Part shown: one piece after another, positions 27,035 through 35,552 of the stretch | Layout: every line of letters begins with the position of its first letter | Numbering within the stretch: the first letter of the stretch is position 1 | From: Aliihoeflea sp. 40Bstr573 | Lineage (GTDB): Bacteria > Pseudomonadota > Alphaproteobacteria > Rhizobiales > Rhizobiaceae | Assembly (NCBI RefSeq): GCF_024105655.1 | Contig: NZ_JAAAMH010000011.1 | Span: 1 to 64,000 of the forward strand | Reading direction: 5' to 3' | Length of the DNA stretch: 64,000 nucleotides | Position numbers and translations under genes: made by a program | The notes under the pieces: model-generated | What the model saw: only the letters and a program-made list of their open reading frames with translations | What the model was told of the DNA's origin: nothing | Database searches by the model: none

Positions 27035-27556
27035 TTATGCGTTGTCGGCTTCGGCAGCAGCCTTGTCAGCGGCTTCCTTGTCGGCCGCGGCCTTTTCGGC
27101 GGCGAGCGCCTGTGCGGCTGCGACCTTCTCGGCCTCGATGCGGGCCTTCTCTGCGTTGGCGGCTTCGCGCTCGGCGTCGTTGAGCTTGCGGGCGCGAACG
27201 CTCGTGTTCTCGACGATGCGGGCCGACTTGCCGCGACGATCGCGCAGGTAATAGAGCTTGGCGCGGCGCACCTTGCCGCGGCGGACGATTTCGACGCCCT
27301 CGACCATCGGCGAATAGACTGGGAACACACGCTCCACGCCTTCGCCATAGGAGATCTTGCGGACGGTGAAGTTCTCGTTAAGGCCGGCGCCGGAGCGGGC
27401 GATGCACACGCCCTCATAGGCCTGCACGCGGGTGCGCGTGCCTTCCGTGACGCGGACCATGACGCGGACGGTGTCGCCCGGCTGGAATTCGGGGAGCTTG
27501 CGCTTTTCTTCGATCTTGGCGGCCTGTTCGGCCTCGAGCTGACGGATGATGTCCAT
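27035..27556 (-). CDS. rplS: 50S ribosomal protein L19
   Basis: A 173-residue ribosomal protein at the 30S-50S interface. The L19 core (about 1-120) includes [50 protein letters not shown] and [16 protein letters not shown]. The family is usually about 115-125 residues; here an extra tail of about 50 residues, almost only Ala, Lys, Glu and Asp, follows. Such tails occur in rhizobial L19. It is third in the rimM-trmD-rplS order, 203 bases from trmD, so it may also have its own promoter. A terminator follows. Confidence 0.97.
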   Translation of the reverse strand: MDIIRQLEAEQAAKIEEKRKLPEFQPGDTVRVMVRVTEGTRTRVQAYEGVCIARSGAGLNENFTVRKISYGEGVERVFPVYSPMVEGVEIVRRGKVRRAKLYYLRDRRGKSARIVENTSVRARKLNDAEREAANAEKARIEAEKVAAAQALAAEKAAADKEAADKAAAEADNA

Positions 27557-27759
27557 CGGACTAAACCTCTTCTTGTTCTTCGAACAGCCAGAGCGCTCGG
27601 CACTCGCCTTCTCAGTCTCGATGGACCGGCAGGCTATGCGAACCGGCCAGGGCCGGAAGCAGGAGCGGTGGTCAGTAATTCTTGACGGGTCCGGACACGC
27701 AATCCGGGCTCAGCGACGCGCTCATACATGGCTTTGGCGCGATTGTCACGCCCGCCGCG

Positions 27760-28446
27760 TCATTTTTCGTCCAGGAGATCCGGCCGCCGCGCCCGCGTCA
27801 GTGCCAGCGCCTGCGCGCGCCGCCATTCGGCGATCTTCTTGTGATTTCCAGAGGTCAAGACGTCCGGGATCGCCATGCCCTCGAACTCGGCCGGACGCGT
27901 ATAGTGCGGATGCTCCAGCATGCCGCTTTCGAAGCTTTCCTCTTCGCCCGAGGCCAAGTTGCCCATGACGCCCGGAAGAAGCCGCACGACGGCGTCGAGC
28001 AGCACCTGCGCGGCGATTTCTCCGCCCGACAGGATGTAGTCGCCGATCGATACTTCCTCGAGGCCGCGCGCGTCGATGACGCGCTGGTCGACCCCCTCGA
28101 AGCGGCCGCACAGGATCACCGCGCCGGGTCCATCGGCAAGCGCACGCACCCGCGCCTGCGTCAACGGCCGCCCGCGCGGGCTCATCAGGAGGCGCGGCCG
28201 CGGATCGCCCTGCGGCGAGGCATGGTCCACCGCTTTGGCGATAATGTCGGCCTTCAGCACCATGCCCGCGCCGCCTCCTGCCGGCGTGTCGTCCACGGTG
28301 CGGTGGCGATCGGTGGCAAATTCACGGATCTGAAGCGTGTCGAGCGACCACGTGCCCTCGGTGAGCGCGCGGCCGGCAAGCGACAGGCCAAGCGTGCCGG
28401 GAAACATCTCCGGATAAAGCGTGAGAACGGTCGCGCGGAAGGTCAC
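27760..28446 (-). CDS. trmD: tRNA (guanine-N1-)-methyltransferase
   Basis: A 228-residue SPOUT-class methyltransferase that makes m1G37 in tRNAs and so prevents +1 frameshifting. The trefoil-knot and SAM-binding parts show [30 protein letters not shown] and [35 protein letters not shown] is near residue 55. Its start overlaps the rimM stop by four bases (ATGA), so the two are translationally coupled. Length is slightly short compared with E. coli (255) because the C-terminal helices are trimmed, as in other rhizobia. Confidence 0.96.
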   Translation of the reverse strand: MTFRATVLTLYPEMFPGTLGLSLAGRALTEGTWSLDTLQIREFATDRHRTVDDTPAGGGAGMVLKADIIAKAVDHASPQGDPRPRLLMSPRGRPLTQARVRALADGPGAVILCGRFEGVDQRVIDARGLEEVSIGDYILSGGEIAAQVLLDAVVRLLPGVMGNLASGEEESFESGMLEHPHYTRPAEFEGMAIPDVLTSGNHKKIAEWRRAQALALTRARRPDLLDEK

Positions 28447-28982
28447 TGCCTTTCCTCTTGCTCGTCTTCGTCGGGCAGCAGCCCTGCCGCTGCAGGGTCG
28501 ATGACGATCCGCCGATCGGCGAGCGCGACCTGCGGCACCGCGGCGCGGGTGAACGGCACCATCGCCGTACCGCCCGTCGAAAGCGTCAGCTCGATGATGT
28601 CGCCGGCGCCGAAATCGTGCATCGCCTTCACCGATCCGACCTTCGCGCCTGCCGCGTCGACAGCTTCGAGGCCGATCAGGTCGGCATGGTAGTATTCGTC
28701 CTCGTCGAGATCGTCCGGCAGGGCGCTGCGGGCGACGTAGAGTTCCGTTCCGTTCGCGGCTTCCGCAGCTTCCCGCGTGGTGATCTCCTTGATGCGCGCG
28801 ACCACGACGGTCTTGGACGGGCGCAGATTGGCGATCGTGTAGACCGCGCCCTTGGCGTCGGTCAGCTTTCCATAGTCGCCGAGCGCCAGCGGATCGCCGG
28901 TGAAGGTCTTGATTCGCACCTCACCGCGCACGCCGTGCGGCGCGCCGATCACCGCCATCAGAACTCGCTGGTCGTCGCTCAT
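28443..28982 (-). CDS. rimM: 16S rRNA processing protein RimM
   Basis: A 179-residue ribosome maturation factor that binds S19 and helps assemble the 30S head. [20 protein letters not shown] near the N-terminus is the family hallmark; the C-terminal PRC-barrel part includes [20 protein letters not shown] and [11 protein letters not shown]. The ATG at 28982 begins MSDDQRVLM, with GGAAGAGAG upstream; an earlier in-frame start at 29036 adds nothing conserved. In most relatives ffh and rpsP stand immediately upstream, but here the next gene is divergent xerC, so the usual cluster is broken. Confidence 0.95.
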   Translation of the reverse strand: MSDDQRVLMAVIGAPHGVRGEVRIKTFTGDPLALGDYGKLTDAKGAVYTIANLRPSKTVVVARIKEITTREAAEAANGTELYVARSALPDDLDEDEYYHADLIGLEAVDAAGAKVGSVKAMHDFGAGDIIELTLSTGGTAMVPFTRAAVPQVALADRRIVIDPAAAGLLPDEDEQEERQ

Positions 28983-29059
28983 TTCACTCTCTTCCTTTTG
29001 GGGCAGCTTCAAACGCCGCCCTTCACCGCCTGTCAACCTTGCACGACGAAGATGGCCCC

Positions 29060-30022
29060 ATGTCCGAATTTCTCGTCATCGCCCGGCACGACCTGCAGGA
29101 CGCCCGCGCGGCCTGGCTGAAATCCCTGGCCGTCGAGCGCCGCCTGGCTGCGCTGACGGTCGAGGCCTACGAGCGCGACACGCGCCAGTTCCTCGTCTTC
29201 CTCACCGCCCATCTGGGCGCCCCGCCTGCAATCCGCGATATCGCCGATCTGCGCCCGGTTGACCTGCGCGCCTGGCTTGCCGCACGGCGCGGCGAGGGCG
29301 CAGGTGCGCGCACGCTTGGGCGTGGCCTTGCCGGCGTCCGATCGCTGCTCAGGTTTCTGGAGCGGCGCGGCCTCGTCAACGCTGCCGGCGCGTCGGCGCT
29401 GCGCTCGCCCAAGCAGCCAAAATCGCTGCCCAAGCCGCTGACGGCACCAGACGCGCGCCGCGTCGTCTCGGCCGGCGACCAGCTCGCAGAGGAGCCCTGG
29501 ATCGCGGCCCGCAACGCGGCCGTGCTGACGCTCCTTTATGCCTGCGGCCTGCGCATTTCAGAAGCGCTCGGTCTGACCGGCGACCATCTGTCAACCGAAG
29601 CCGACACGGTCCTGCGCGTCACGGGCAAGGGCGGCAAGACGCGGCTCGTCCCCGTCCTGCCCGCGGCACTCGCCGCCATCGCCGCCTACCGCCGGCTCTG
29701 CCCCTACCATCTGGACGCCGGCAAGCCTCTCTTTCGCGGCGCAAAGGGCGGGCCACTTGCCGCCGCCATCGTCCAGCGCGAGATGAAGAAGATGCGCTCT
29801 GCGCTCGGCCTGCCCGATACGGCGACGCCGCACGCGTTGCGCCATTCATTCGCCACGCACCTTCTCGCCCGCGGCGGCGATCTGCGTGCGATCCAGGAAC
29901 TGCTCGGCCATGCGAGCCTGTCGACGACGCAGATCTATACGGGAGTCGATTCCGCCCGCCTCCTCGAGATTTACGACAAGACCCATCCCCGCGGGCACTT
30001 GTCGAAGCCGGCCGCCGCTTAA
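29060..30022 (+). CDS. xerC: Tyrosine recombinase XerC
   Basis: A 320-residue site-specific recombinase that, with XerD, resolves chromosome dimers at dif under FtsK control. The SAM-like N-terminal domain (about 10-110) is followed by the catalytic domain with the conserved arginine in CGLRISEALGL, the lysine in VTGKGGKTRLVPVLP, HALRHSFATHLLARGGDL (His-x-x-Arg) and GHASLSTTQIYTGVDSARL containing the nucleophilic tyrosine. The C-terminus EIYDKTHPRG resembles XerC more than XerD. The ATG at 29060 fits homologues beginning MSEFLVIAR-like; an upstream TTG is less likely. It runs divergently from rimM. Confidence 0.92.
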   Translation: MSEFLVIARHDLQDARAAWLKSLAVERRLAALTVEAYERDTRQFLVFLTAHLGAPPAIRDIADLRPVDLRAWLAARRGEGAGARTLGRGLAGVRSLLRFLERRGLVNAAGASALRSPKQPKSLPKPLTAPDARRVVSAGDQLAEEPWIAARNAAVLTLLYACGLRISEALGLTGDHLSTEADTVLRVTGKGGKTRLVPVLPAALAAIAAYRRLCPYHLDAGKPLFRGAKGGPLAAAIVQREMKKMRSALGLPDTATPHALRHSFATHLLARGGDLRAIQELLGHASLSTTQIYTGVDSARLLEIYDKTHPRGHLSKPAAA

Positions 30023-30036
30023 CCATTTCGCCTCAT

Positions 30037-31128
30037 ATGCACGCTAGGCTCGCACGCATGTTGCTGCGTTTCGATCCCGACCGCCTTGCAGATGCCGCGC
30101 TGCGCCTCCTTGCCGCGCTGACGACGCTCGCCTTTGCAAGCTTCACGCTCATCCTTTTCGCCGGAACCTGGGCCGCGCAGGCCGAGGCCGTCTGCACCGG
30201 CGACGACCTTCTCGCCGCGATGGAACGCGACGATCCGGCCTCCTATGCCCGCCTGCTCGCGGCATCCGCCGAAACGCCGAACGGCGAGGCGATGCTTTGG
30301 CGCATCAAGGCGCCGAACGGCGCCGTCTCGCATCTCTACGGCACCATGCACGTCACCGATCCGCGTATCGTCCAACTGGACGCCGAGGCGAGCGCCGCCT
30401 TTGATACTTCCGCAACGCTGGTCATCGAGACGACCGATATCCTCGACCCGGCCGCGATCATGGCGACGATGGCCGAGCATCCCGACCTGATGATGTTCAC
30501 CGACGCGACCACCCTTTCCTCGCTGCTCGCCGACGAAGACCGCAAGAAGGTAGAGCAGGCCCTCGACGAGCGCGGTCTCACGCTCGGTGCCGTCGACAAG
30601 ATGAAGCCGTGGATGATCGCTGCGATGGTGACGCTGCCGACCTGCGAACTCGCTCGCAAGTCCGCCGGCGCCGAAATCCTCGATGTCGCCCTTGCCACCC
30701 GCGCCAAGGCCGCCGGTATCGAGATCGAAGGGCTCGAGACGACCGCCGAACAGCTCGGCGCGATGGCCGCCCTGCCTCTCGACTTCCACATGCGCGCGCT
30801 CACCGAGACGCTGGCGCTGGGCGATGCGATCGACGACGTCATCGAGACGATGGTCGTCATCCATGCGCGCGGCGAAACGGGCCTCTTCTGGCCATTCTTC
30901 GAGGCCGCGCTACCGGGTGACGCGCCGGACGGCGTCGCCATCGCCGGCTTCGAACAGTCGGTGATCGTCGACCGCAACCGCACCATGGCCGGGCGCTTGG
31001 CGCCGATGCTCGATGCCGGCGGCGCCTTCGTGGCGATCGGCGCGCTGCATCTTCCAGGCGAGGACGGCGTGGTCGCGCTGCTTGAAAAGGCCGGCTATGC
31101 GGCCACCGCCCTGCCTGCCCGCAACTAG
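30037..31128 (+). CDS. TraB/GumN family protein
   Basis: A 363-residue protein of the TraB/GumN superfamily (distantly related to Tiki metalloproteases). An N-terminal hydrophobic segment (about 25-50) acts as signal or anchor. The first GxxH-type motif is SHLYGTMHVTDPR, the central IEIEGLETTAEQLGAM carries the ExxxQ-type block, and the second motif is VAIGALHLPGEDGV. These three are the proposed metal-binding sites. Substrate is unknown. The gene starts 15 bases after xerC, suggesting co-transcription. The start may be the internal ATG at 30058 rather than 30037. Confidence 0.87.
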   Translation: MHARLARMLLRFDPDRLADAALRLLAALTTLAFASFTLILFAGTWAAQAEAVCTGDDLLAAMERDDPASYARLLAASAETPNGEAMLWRIKAPNGAVSHLYGTMHVTDPRIVQLDAEASAAFDTSATLVIETTDILDPAAIMATMAEHPDLMMFTDATTLSSLLADEDRKKVEQALDERGLTLGAVDKMKPWMIAAMVTLPTCELARKSAGAEILDVALATRAKAAGIEIEGLETTAEQLGAMAALPLDFHMRALTETLALGDAIDDVIETMVVIHARGETGLFWPFFEAALPGDAPDGVAIAGFEQSVIVDRNRTMAGRLAPMLDAGGAFVAIGALHLPGEDGVVALLEKAGYAATALPARN

Positions 31129-31195
31129 GGACGCGGGAACTGCGGGCCGTTACGCACGTTTGGGTTACGATAAGTCATCTTGAGGAGCCTGAACC

Positions 31196-31642
31196 ATGGC
31201 CGACCCCCTGCGTAACCGCGATCCTGGCGCGCATGATCCGGTGAACCCCGCCGATCCGGCGGACCCCAATTATGTAGCAAACGACCCGCGTGCGGTCGAT
31301 CCCGCGACCGGCGCCGCGCGCCCGTCGGACACGATCGTTGTCGATAATACGGGCCGTTCTGGCGGCGGGTCTAACGCGCTTGTTCTCGGCGTCGTTGCCG
31401 CCGCGATCGTCGTCGCGCTTCTCGTATTCATGAACTGGTCGCCCGGCACGGACACCCCGGTCGATCCCGGCGGCGCGATCGTCGAGGAACCGGCGGCGAC
31501 GGCGCCCGCTCCGGCCGGCGATACGGCCGCTCCGGCACCGGCAGCGGAAGAGCCGGCTGATGCCGCTCCGGCCGCACCTGCCGCCGAAGATACCGCTCCG
31601 GCTTCCACCGAGACGGCTCCGGCGCCCGCACCGGCCGAGTAA
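31196..31642 (+). CDS. Single-span membrane protein with Pro/Ala-rich periplasmic tail, unknown
   Basis: A 148-residue protein of three parts. The hydrophilic N-terminus (1-58) is rich in Asp, Pro and Asn (NPADPADPNY). One membrane helix (about 59-80, ALVLGVVAAAIVVALLVFM) follows, then a low-complexity tail of Ala/Pro/Glu/Thr repeats. No known domain is seen. The tail would reach into the periplasm. Codon use matches neighbours and TTGAGGAGCCTGAACC just before the ATG is a plausible ribosome binding site. A terminator follows. The low-complexity nature makes database matches hard to judge. Confidence 0.75.
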   Translation: MADPLRNRDPGAHDPVNPADPADPNYVANDPRAVDPATGAARPSDTIVVDNTGRSGGGSNALVLGVVAAAIVVALLVFMNWSPGTDTPVDPGGAIVEEPAATAPAPAGDTAAPAPAAEEPADAAPAAPAAEDTAPASTETAPAPAPAE

Positions 31643-31660
31643 CAAGCTTTCGCAACGATC

Positions 31661-31686
31661 GAGCCCGCTTTTCAGCGGGGCTTTTT
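31661..31686 (+). terminator. Rho-independent terminator
   Basis: AGCCCGC and GCGGGGCT form a stem with one bulged base, loop TTTTCA, followed by TTTTT (31682-31686). It ends the transcript of the Pro/Ala-rich membrane protein and faces the convergent GNAT gene. Confidence 0.8.
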
Positions 31687-31694
31687 CGTGCGCG

Positions 31695-32141
31695 TCACCC
31701 GCGATCGTATTCGATGAAGCCAGTACGTCGCGCAACGCGATCGTAGAGCTGACGGTCCACCGTATTGTCTTCCTCGGTCATCCAGTAGACGTTGCGAATA
31801 CCGGCAGCGTCCGCCTTCGCATAGACGGCCTCGATCAGCGCCCGGCCGACGCCTTTGCCCCGCATGTCCGGCGCGGCATACAGATCCTGCAGATAGAGAT
31901 TGTTCGCGGTCGACCAGCAGGTCCGATGCTGGAGGAAATGGACGAGCCCGACGGCTCTGCCGTCGGCGATCGCCAGCATTGCGCGCGGCTCGAACTCGCC
32001 CGGCGTGAAGAGGCGTCGCCACGTCGTCTCGTAGACCTCTTCAGGCAGTTCCGTTCTGTAGAAGGCGAGATATCCGGTCCACAGGCGCTTCCAGTCAGCC
32101 TGGTCGTCCCGCGTCAGGTCGCGGACCGTGACGCCCGCCAT
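31695..32141 (-). CDS. GNAT family N-acetyltransferase
   Basis: A 148-residue acetyltransferase. The acetyl-CoA-binding motif A is LQDLYAAPDMRGKGVGRALI (about 86-105), with the MRGKGVGRAL pyrophosphate loop. MTEEDNTVDRQLYDRVARRTGF is the C-terminal motif B region. It acetylates an unknown small molecule or protein. It starts one base after the stop of the MoxR-type ATPase gene and so is probably in the same operon. The close spacing does not itself show a shared function. Confidence 0.92.
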   Translation of the reverse strand: MAGVTVRDLTRDDQADWKRLWTGYLAFYRTELPEEVYETTWRRLFTPGEFEPRAMLAIADGRAVGLVHFLQHRTCWSTANNLYLQDLYAAPDMRGKGVGRALIEAVYAKADAAGIRNVYWMTEEDNTVDRQLYDRVARRTGFIEYDRG

Positions 32142-32142
32142 A

Positions 32143-32982
32143 TCAGCCCTGCCGGCGCGCCATGAAGGCGAGCTTTTCGAACAGGTGCACGTCCTGCTCG
32201 TTCTTCAAAAGCGCCCCGTGCAGCTTCGGTAGCGCATTCTTCGGGTCGGCGCGAAGGTCGGCGGGATCGACGTCGTCGGCGACGAGCAGCCTGATCCAGT
32301 CCAGCGCCTCGGAGGTCGAGGGTTTCTTCTTCAGCCCCGGCACCTCGCGAACCTCGTAGAACTGCGTCAGCGCCGAGCGTACCAGTTCCTGCTTGATCCC
32401 CGGATAGTGGACGTCGACGATCTTGCCGAGCGTCTCGGCGTCGGGAAAGCGGATATAGTGGAAGAAGCAGCGGCGCAGGAAAGCGTCCGGCAGTTCCTTC
32501 TCGTTGTTGGAGGTGATGATCACGATCGGCCGGTGCACGGCCTTCACCGTTTCGCCGGTCTCGTAGACATAGAACTCCATCTTGTCGAGTTCCTGCAGGA
32601 GATCGTTCGGAAACTCGATGTCGGCCTTGTCGATCTCGTCGATCAACAGCACGACCTTGCGGTCGGTCGCGAACGCCTCCCACAACTTGCCGCGCTTGAT
32701 GTAGTTCTTGATGTCGTTGAAGCGCTCGTCACCGAGCTGGCTGTCGCGAAGGCGCGAGACGGCGTCATATTCGTAGAGGCCTTGCTGGGCCTTGGTGGTC
32801 GACTTGACGTGCCATTCCAGAAGATCGAGCCCGAGCGCGGCTGCGATCTGCTTGGCCAGTTCGGTCTTGCCGGTGCCCGGCTCGCCCTTGACCAGCAGCG
32901 GCCTTTCCAGCGCGATCGCCGCATTGACCGCAACCATCAGATCCTTGTCGGCGACATAGGACGATGTCCCTTCGAAACGCAT
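32143..32982 (-). CDS. MoxR family AAA+ ATPase
   Basis: A 279-residue AAA+ ATPase of the MoxR group, chaperones that act with von Willebrand factor A (VWA) proteins to mature enzyme complexes. Walker A is VKGEPGTGKTELAKQ (about 31-45), Walker B is VLLIDEIDKAD (about 110-120), and the sensor/arginine region is ELPDAFLRRCFFHYIRFPD. In rhizobia a VWA-domain gene usually follows directly; here the next gene is a GNAT acetyltransferase, so the partner is missing or elsewhere. Start MRFEGTSSYVADKDL is conserved. Confidence 0.92.
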   Translation of the reverse strand: MRFEGTSSYVADKDLMVAVNAAIALERPLLVKGEPGTGKTELAKQIAAALGLDLLEWHVKSTTKAQQGLYEYDAVSRLRDSQLGDERFNDIKNYIKRGKLWEAFATDRKVVLLIDEIDKADIEFPNDLLQELDKMEFYVYETGETVKAVHRPIVIITSNNEKELPDAFLRRCFFHYIRFPDAETLGKIVDVHYPGIKQELVRSALTQFYEVREVPGLKKKPSTSEALDWIRLLVADDVDPADLRADPKNALPKLHGALLKNEQDVHLFEKLAFMARRQG

Positions 32983-33051
32983 CCGCGAACTCCGTTTTCA
33001 AACAGGTCCGGACAGTACGGAGACGCTTTCGGCGGCGCAAGAACCGCCATG

Positions 33052-33082
33052 AAAAAACCCCGCGGCGCGAAGCGCTGCGGGG
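33052..33082 (-). terminator. Rho-independent terminator after small secreted protein gene
   Basis: CCCCGCGGCGC (33058-33068) pairs with GCGCTGCGGGG (33072-33082) with one mismatch, loop of three; on the minus strand it is followed by six T residues (A-run 33052-33057). Confidence 0.9.
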
Positions 33083-33106
33083 CTTTGAGACGGTAGCGGG
33101 TCGCGA

Positions 33107-33394
33107 TTAGCGGCCAGCCGTTTCCTGCCAGGCGTCGTAGACATCCAGTTCGCCGGATGCCGAGGACGTGCCCTGATCGACGGCCGAGGCGGTCGACATG
33201 TCGTCGATCGAAGCGGTCGTCATCGTCTGGGCGTTGCCGGCCGGAGCGACTGCGGTGTTCGAACCCGAAAGGGCGTCGTTGAGCTGCGTCAGGACGGCGT
33301 CGTCGTAATTGCCGGCATAGTAGGGAGCCTGCTGGGCGAAGGCTGCGCCGGAAACGCCGAGGACGAGGGCGGAAGCGAGAAGAATGCGGTTCAT
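33107..33394 (-). CDS. Small secreted protein of unknown function
   Basis: A 95-residue protein with a clear signal peptide (MNRILLASALVLGVSGAAFAQ). The mature part is short, acidic and Ser/Ala/Asp-rich with no cysteine and no recognised domain (QQAPYYAGNYDDAVLTQLND at its start). AAGGAGTACCACC before the ATG at 33394 is a strong ribosome binding site, and a strong terminator follows, so it is a single-gene transcript. A perfect 16-base palindrome lies 126 bases upstream. The periplasm is the likely location; the function is unknown. Confidence 0.85.
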   Translation of the reverse strand: MNRILLASALVLGVSGAAFAQQAPYYAGNYDDAVLTQLNDALSGSNTAVAPAGNAQTMTTASIDDMSTASAVDQGTSSASGELDVYDAWQETAGR

Positions 33395-33774
33395 GGTGGT
33401 ACTCCTTGATAGTGACCTGACGCCCTTGGGAGGATGCGCCGTTTGGCCGTTGAATTTCGAGGCGGCGCTGTCGCCGTCCGATGGGTGGCATTTGGGAAAC
33501 CGGCTAATCGCTCGCAATGTGTTCAACGTTGAACAATCTGTCACCGGTTTCATCGCGGCTTCGTGACCAAACCCCTGGAACCGTCCGCCCAAGGCCACTT
33601 GGCATGGACGGGAATATGAGCGCTTGCGAATTCACTGGCAAAGCAACCCGCCGGGACGCGCACGCACCTCGCCGTCGACGCTTCGTGACGCGCCTCACGC
33701 GCTTCGTCACGAAATCCGGCGCGGCTGCGTGAAGCCGGCTGGCGAAACGGTGCCCGCCCGCCTATATTGGTCAC
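33395..33774. other. Non-coding interval before 6S RNA
   Basis: This 380-base gap holds the promoter of the divergent small secreted protein gene, a 16-base palindrome (33520-33535), three copies of a CTTCGT-GAC/CAC-type short sequence (about 33560-33710), and the 6S RNA promoter (a TATATT -10 at 33763-33768). The short open frames crossing it have poor codon use and I do not call them genes. Confidence 0.5.
33520..33535. promoter_or_regulatory. Perfect 16-base palindrome, candidate operator
   Basis: TGTTCAACGTTGAACA is fully self-complementary. It lies 126 bases upstream of the small secreted protein gene and 240 bases upstream of 6S RNA. TTCAACGTTGAA-type palindromes are typical of MarR-family operators. 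It differs from the parS consensus (TGTTTCACGTGAAACA) at four positions. The regulator is not identified here. Confidence 0.4.
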
Positions 33775-33935
33775 GGCGTTCTGCGCTTCTCGACAGGAGT
33801 AACTTAATTCTCGGGGCCTTACTGATCTCAAGGGAGCTGTCCCTGGCCGGACCCGTGGGTTCGGGCACACGGCGCCCACCTACTTTGTAGGCACCCGGGA
33901 TCAACCTCTCCATCGGATGTCGCGGTTCGCTTTTT
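33775..33935 (+). ncRNA. ssrS: 6S RNA
   Basis: The conserved alphaproteobacterial 6S core is visible: CTGATCTCAAGGGAGCTG (33822-33839), the long hairpin around CCGGACCCGTGGGTTCGGG, and the 3' arm ending CACCCGGGATCAACC (33892-33906). It sits directly upstream of the 5-formyltetrahydrofolate cyclo-ligase gene, the classical ssrS-ygfA arrangement. 6S RNA mimics an open promoter and sequesters the housekeeping RNA polymerase in stationary phase. The 5' end is set about seven bases after a TATATT -10 box; the 3' end at a T-run (TTTTTCC) is approximate. Confidence 0.85.
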
Positions 33936-34034
33936 CCTCTTTCCATTCGCTCGCCCGCGACGCCGCCATGTCGCCTTCTCCCCTTCCGTTTTCCCGCTTC
34001 GATCTGTAATCGGGAGTGGACAGGAGGGCAGAGC

Positions 34035-34616
34035 ATGAACCCACGTGAACTCAAGAAGGCCCTGCGCGAGGAAGCGCTTGCGCGGCGCGACGGCCTCGAT
34101 CCGCAATGGCGCATCGAAGCATCGCTTCGGATGGCCGAGGCCGCCGAACTCCTTGGCGTCGAGCCGGGCATGGTCGTCTCCGGCTTCTGGCCCATGCGCT
34201 CGGAGGTCGATGTGCGTCCCTTGATGTTCGCGTTGAGTGAGCGCGGCGCGCGGCTGTGCCTGCCCGCGATTCTGGACAAGCAGACCATCGTCTTTCGCGA
34301 ACTCGTGCGCGGGGCCGAAATGGTCGACATGGGCTTCGGCACCTACGGTCCCGGCCCCGATGCCGCCGTCCTCGATCCCGATCTGATGCTGATTCCGCTC
34401 GCCGCCTTCGACGATCGCGGCCACCGGATCGGCTATGGTGCGGGCTATTATGACCGCGCGATCGACAAGATGAAGGCGAGCGGACGCGACCCGCGCCTCG
34501 TCGCCATCGCCTTTGACTGCCAGGAGGTAACGCGCGTGCCTGACCAGGATCATGACGTGCAACTGCCGCAGATCCTGACCGAAAGCGGGTTGCGCCCCTT
34601 TCCGAACGGGCTATAG
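34035..34616 (+). CDS. ygfA: 5-formyltetrahydrofolate cyclo-ligase
   Basis: A 193-residue enzyme that uses ATP to convert 5-formyl-THF to 5,10-methenyl-THF, recovering stored folate. The substrate/ATP loops are seen as the N-terminal KKALREEALARRDGLD, FWPMRSEVDVRP, and near the C-terminus the family signature DRGHRIGYGAGYYDRAI. Length is right. It begins about 100 bases after 6S RNA, from whose transcript it may be partly expressed as in other proteobacteria. The next gene follows after seven bases. Confidence 0.95.
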   Translation: MNPRELKKALREEALARRDGLDPQWRIEASLRMAEAAELLGVEPGMVVSGFWPMRSEVDVRPLMFALSERGARLCLPAILDKQTIVFRELVRGAEMVDMGFGTYGPGPDAAVLDPDLMLIPLAAFDDRGHRIGYGAGYYDRAIDKMKASGRDPRLVAIAFDCQEVTRVPDQDHDVQLPQILTESGLRPFPNGL

Positions 34617-34623
34617 GGAGGCG

Positions 34624-35448
34624 ATGCGACTTCTTTTTCTGGGCGACATGGTGGGCCGGACGGGCCGGACGGCGGTCTGGGACCGGCTACCGGGCCTCAT
34701 TTCCGATTTCAAGCTCGACTTCGTCATCGTCAATGGCGAGAACGCCGCCGGCGGCTTCGGCATCACGGAAGAGATCTTCCGCCTGACGCTCGACGCCGGC
34801 GCCGATGTCGTCACCACCGGCAACCATGTCTGGGACCAGCGCGAGGCGCTGCAGTTCGCCCCGCATGAGGAGCGCTTCCTGCGGCCCGCGAACTTCCCGA
34901 AGGGCACGCCGGGGCGCGGCACCGGGCTTTATATCGCGAAGAACGGCGCGCGCGTACTCGTTTCCAACATCATGGGCCGGGTCTTCATGCACCCGGAGCT
35001 CGACGACCCGTTCAAATGCGCCGAAGAGGAACTCGCCGTCTGCCCGCTCGGCGAACAGGCCGACGCGGTCGTGATCGACTTCCATGCCGAGGCGACATCG
35101 GAGAAGATGTGCTTCGGCCATTTCGTCGACGGACGTGCCAGCCTCGTCGTCGGCACGCACACGCACCACCCCACTGCCGACCATCAGATCTTGAACGGCG
35201 GCACCGGCTATCTCACCGATGCCGGCATGTGCGGCGACTACGATTCCTCGCTGGGCATGGACAAGGAAGAGCCGCTCAACCGCTTCCTCTCCAAGGTGGC
35301 GAAGGGCCGCTTCGAGGCCGCTTCGGGCCCGGCGACGATCTGCGGCGTCAGCGTCGAGATTTCCGACCGGACGGGCCTTGCCGAGAAGATCGCGCCGCTG
35401 CGGCTCGGGCCCCGGCTGGAAGAAACCGTTCCCCCCTTCTGGAACTAA
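34624..35448 (+). CDS. YmdB-like metallophosphoesterase (TIGR00282 family)
   Basis: A 274-residue di-metal phosphoesterase. Metal-binding motifs run in order: FLGDMVGRTGR, VNGENAAGGFG, TTGNHVWDQRE, IDFHAEATSEK, VGTHTHHPTAD and GYLTDAGMCGDYDS. Relatives hydrolyse 2',3'-cyclic AMP, and YmdB of Bacillus affects biofilm and motility choices. The biological substrate in this organism is unknown. It begins seven bases after the cyclo-ligase gene and is probably co-transcribed; the pairing is conserved in rhizobia. Confidence 0.93.
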   Translation: MRLLFLGDMVGRTGRTAVWDRLPGLISDFKLDFVIVNGENAAGGFGITEEIFRLTLDAGADVVTTGNHVWDQREALQFAPHEERFLRPANFPKGTPGRGTGLYIAKNGARVLVSNIMGRVFMHPELDDPFKCAEEELAVCPLGEQADAVVIDFHAEATSEKMCFGHFVDGRASLVVGTHTHHPTADHQILNGGTGYLTDAGMCGDYDSSLGMDKEEPLNRFLSKVAKGRFEAASGPATICGVSVEISDRTGLAEKIAPLRLGPRLEETVPPFWN

Positions 35449-35552
35449 AGCGCATATCGCGCCATTGTTGCGAACCGTTGATTGCGCCAGCGTTCAGCGA
35501 TCCGCGACCTGAGGGCACCCGCACCCTATCCTTTGCGGCTGGATAATCGAAC

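Noticed and set aside
27557-27759. Ribosomal-protein leader RNA before rplS
   Set aside because: The gap has some short complementary pieces (ACCGG/CCGGT types) but nothing that resembles a known alphaproteobacterial leader.
33520-33535. parS chromosome-partition site
   Set aside because: The palindrome differs from TGTTTCACGTGAAACA at four central positions and no parAB, gid or dnaA genes are near.
33517-33732. 71-codon open frame before 6S RNA
   Set aside because: Third positions are not GC-biased in its first half, it begins inside the palindrome, and the product has no recognisable feature.
35449-35552. Manganese (yybP-ykoY) riboswitch before the TerC gene
   Set aside because: The region is only 104 bases and I could not find the conserved paired loops of that riboswitch.
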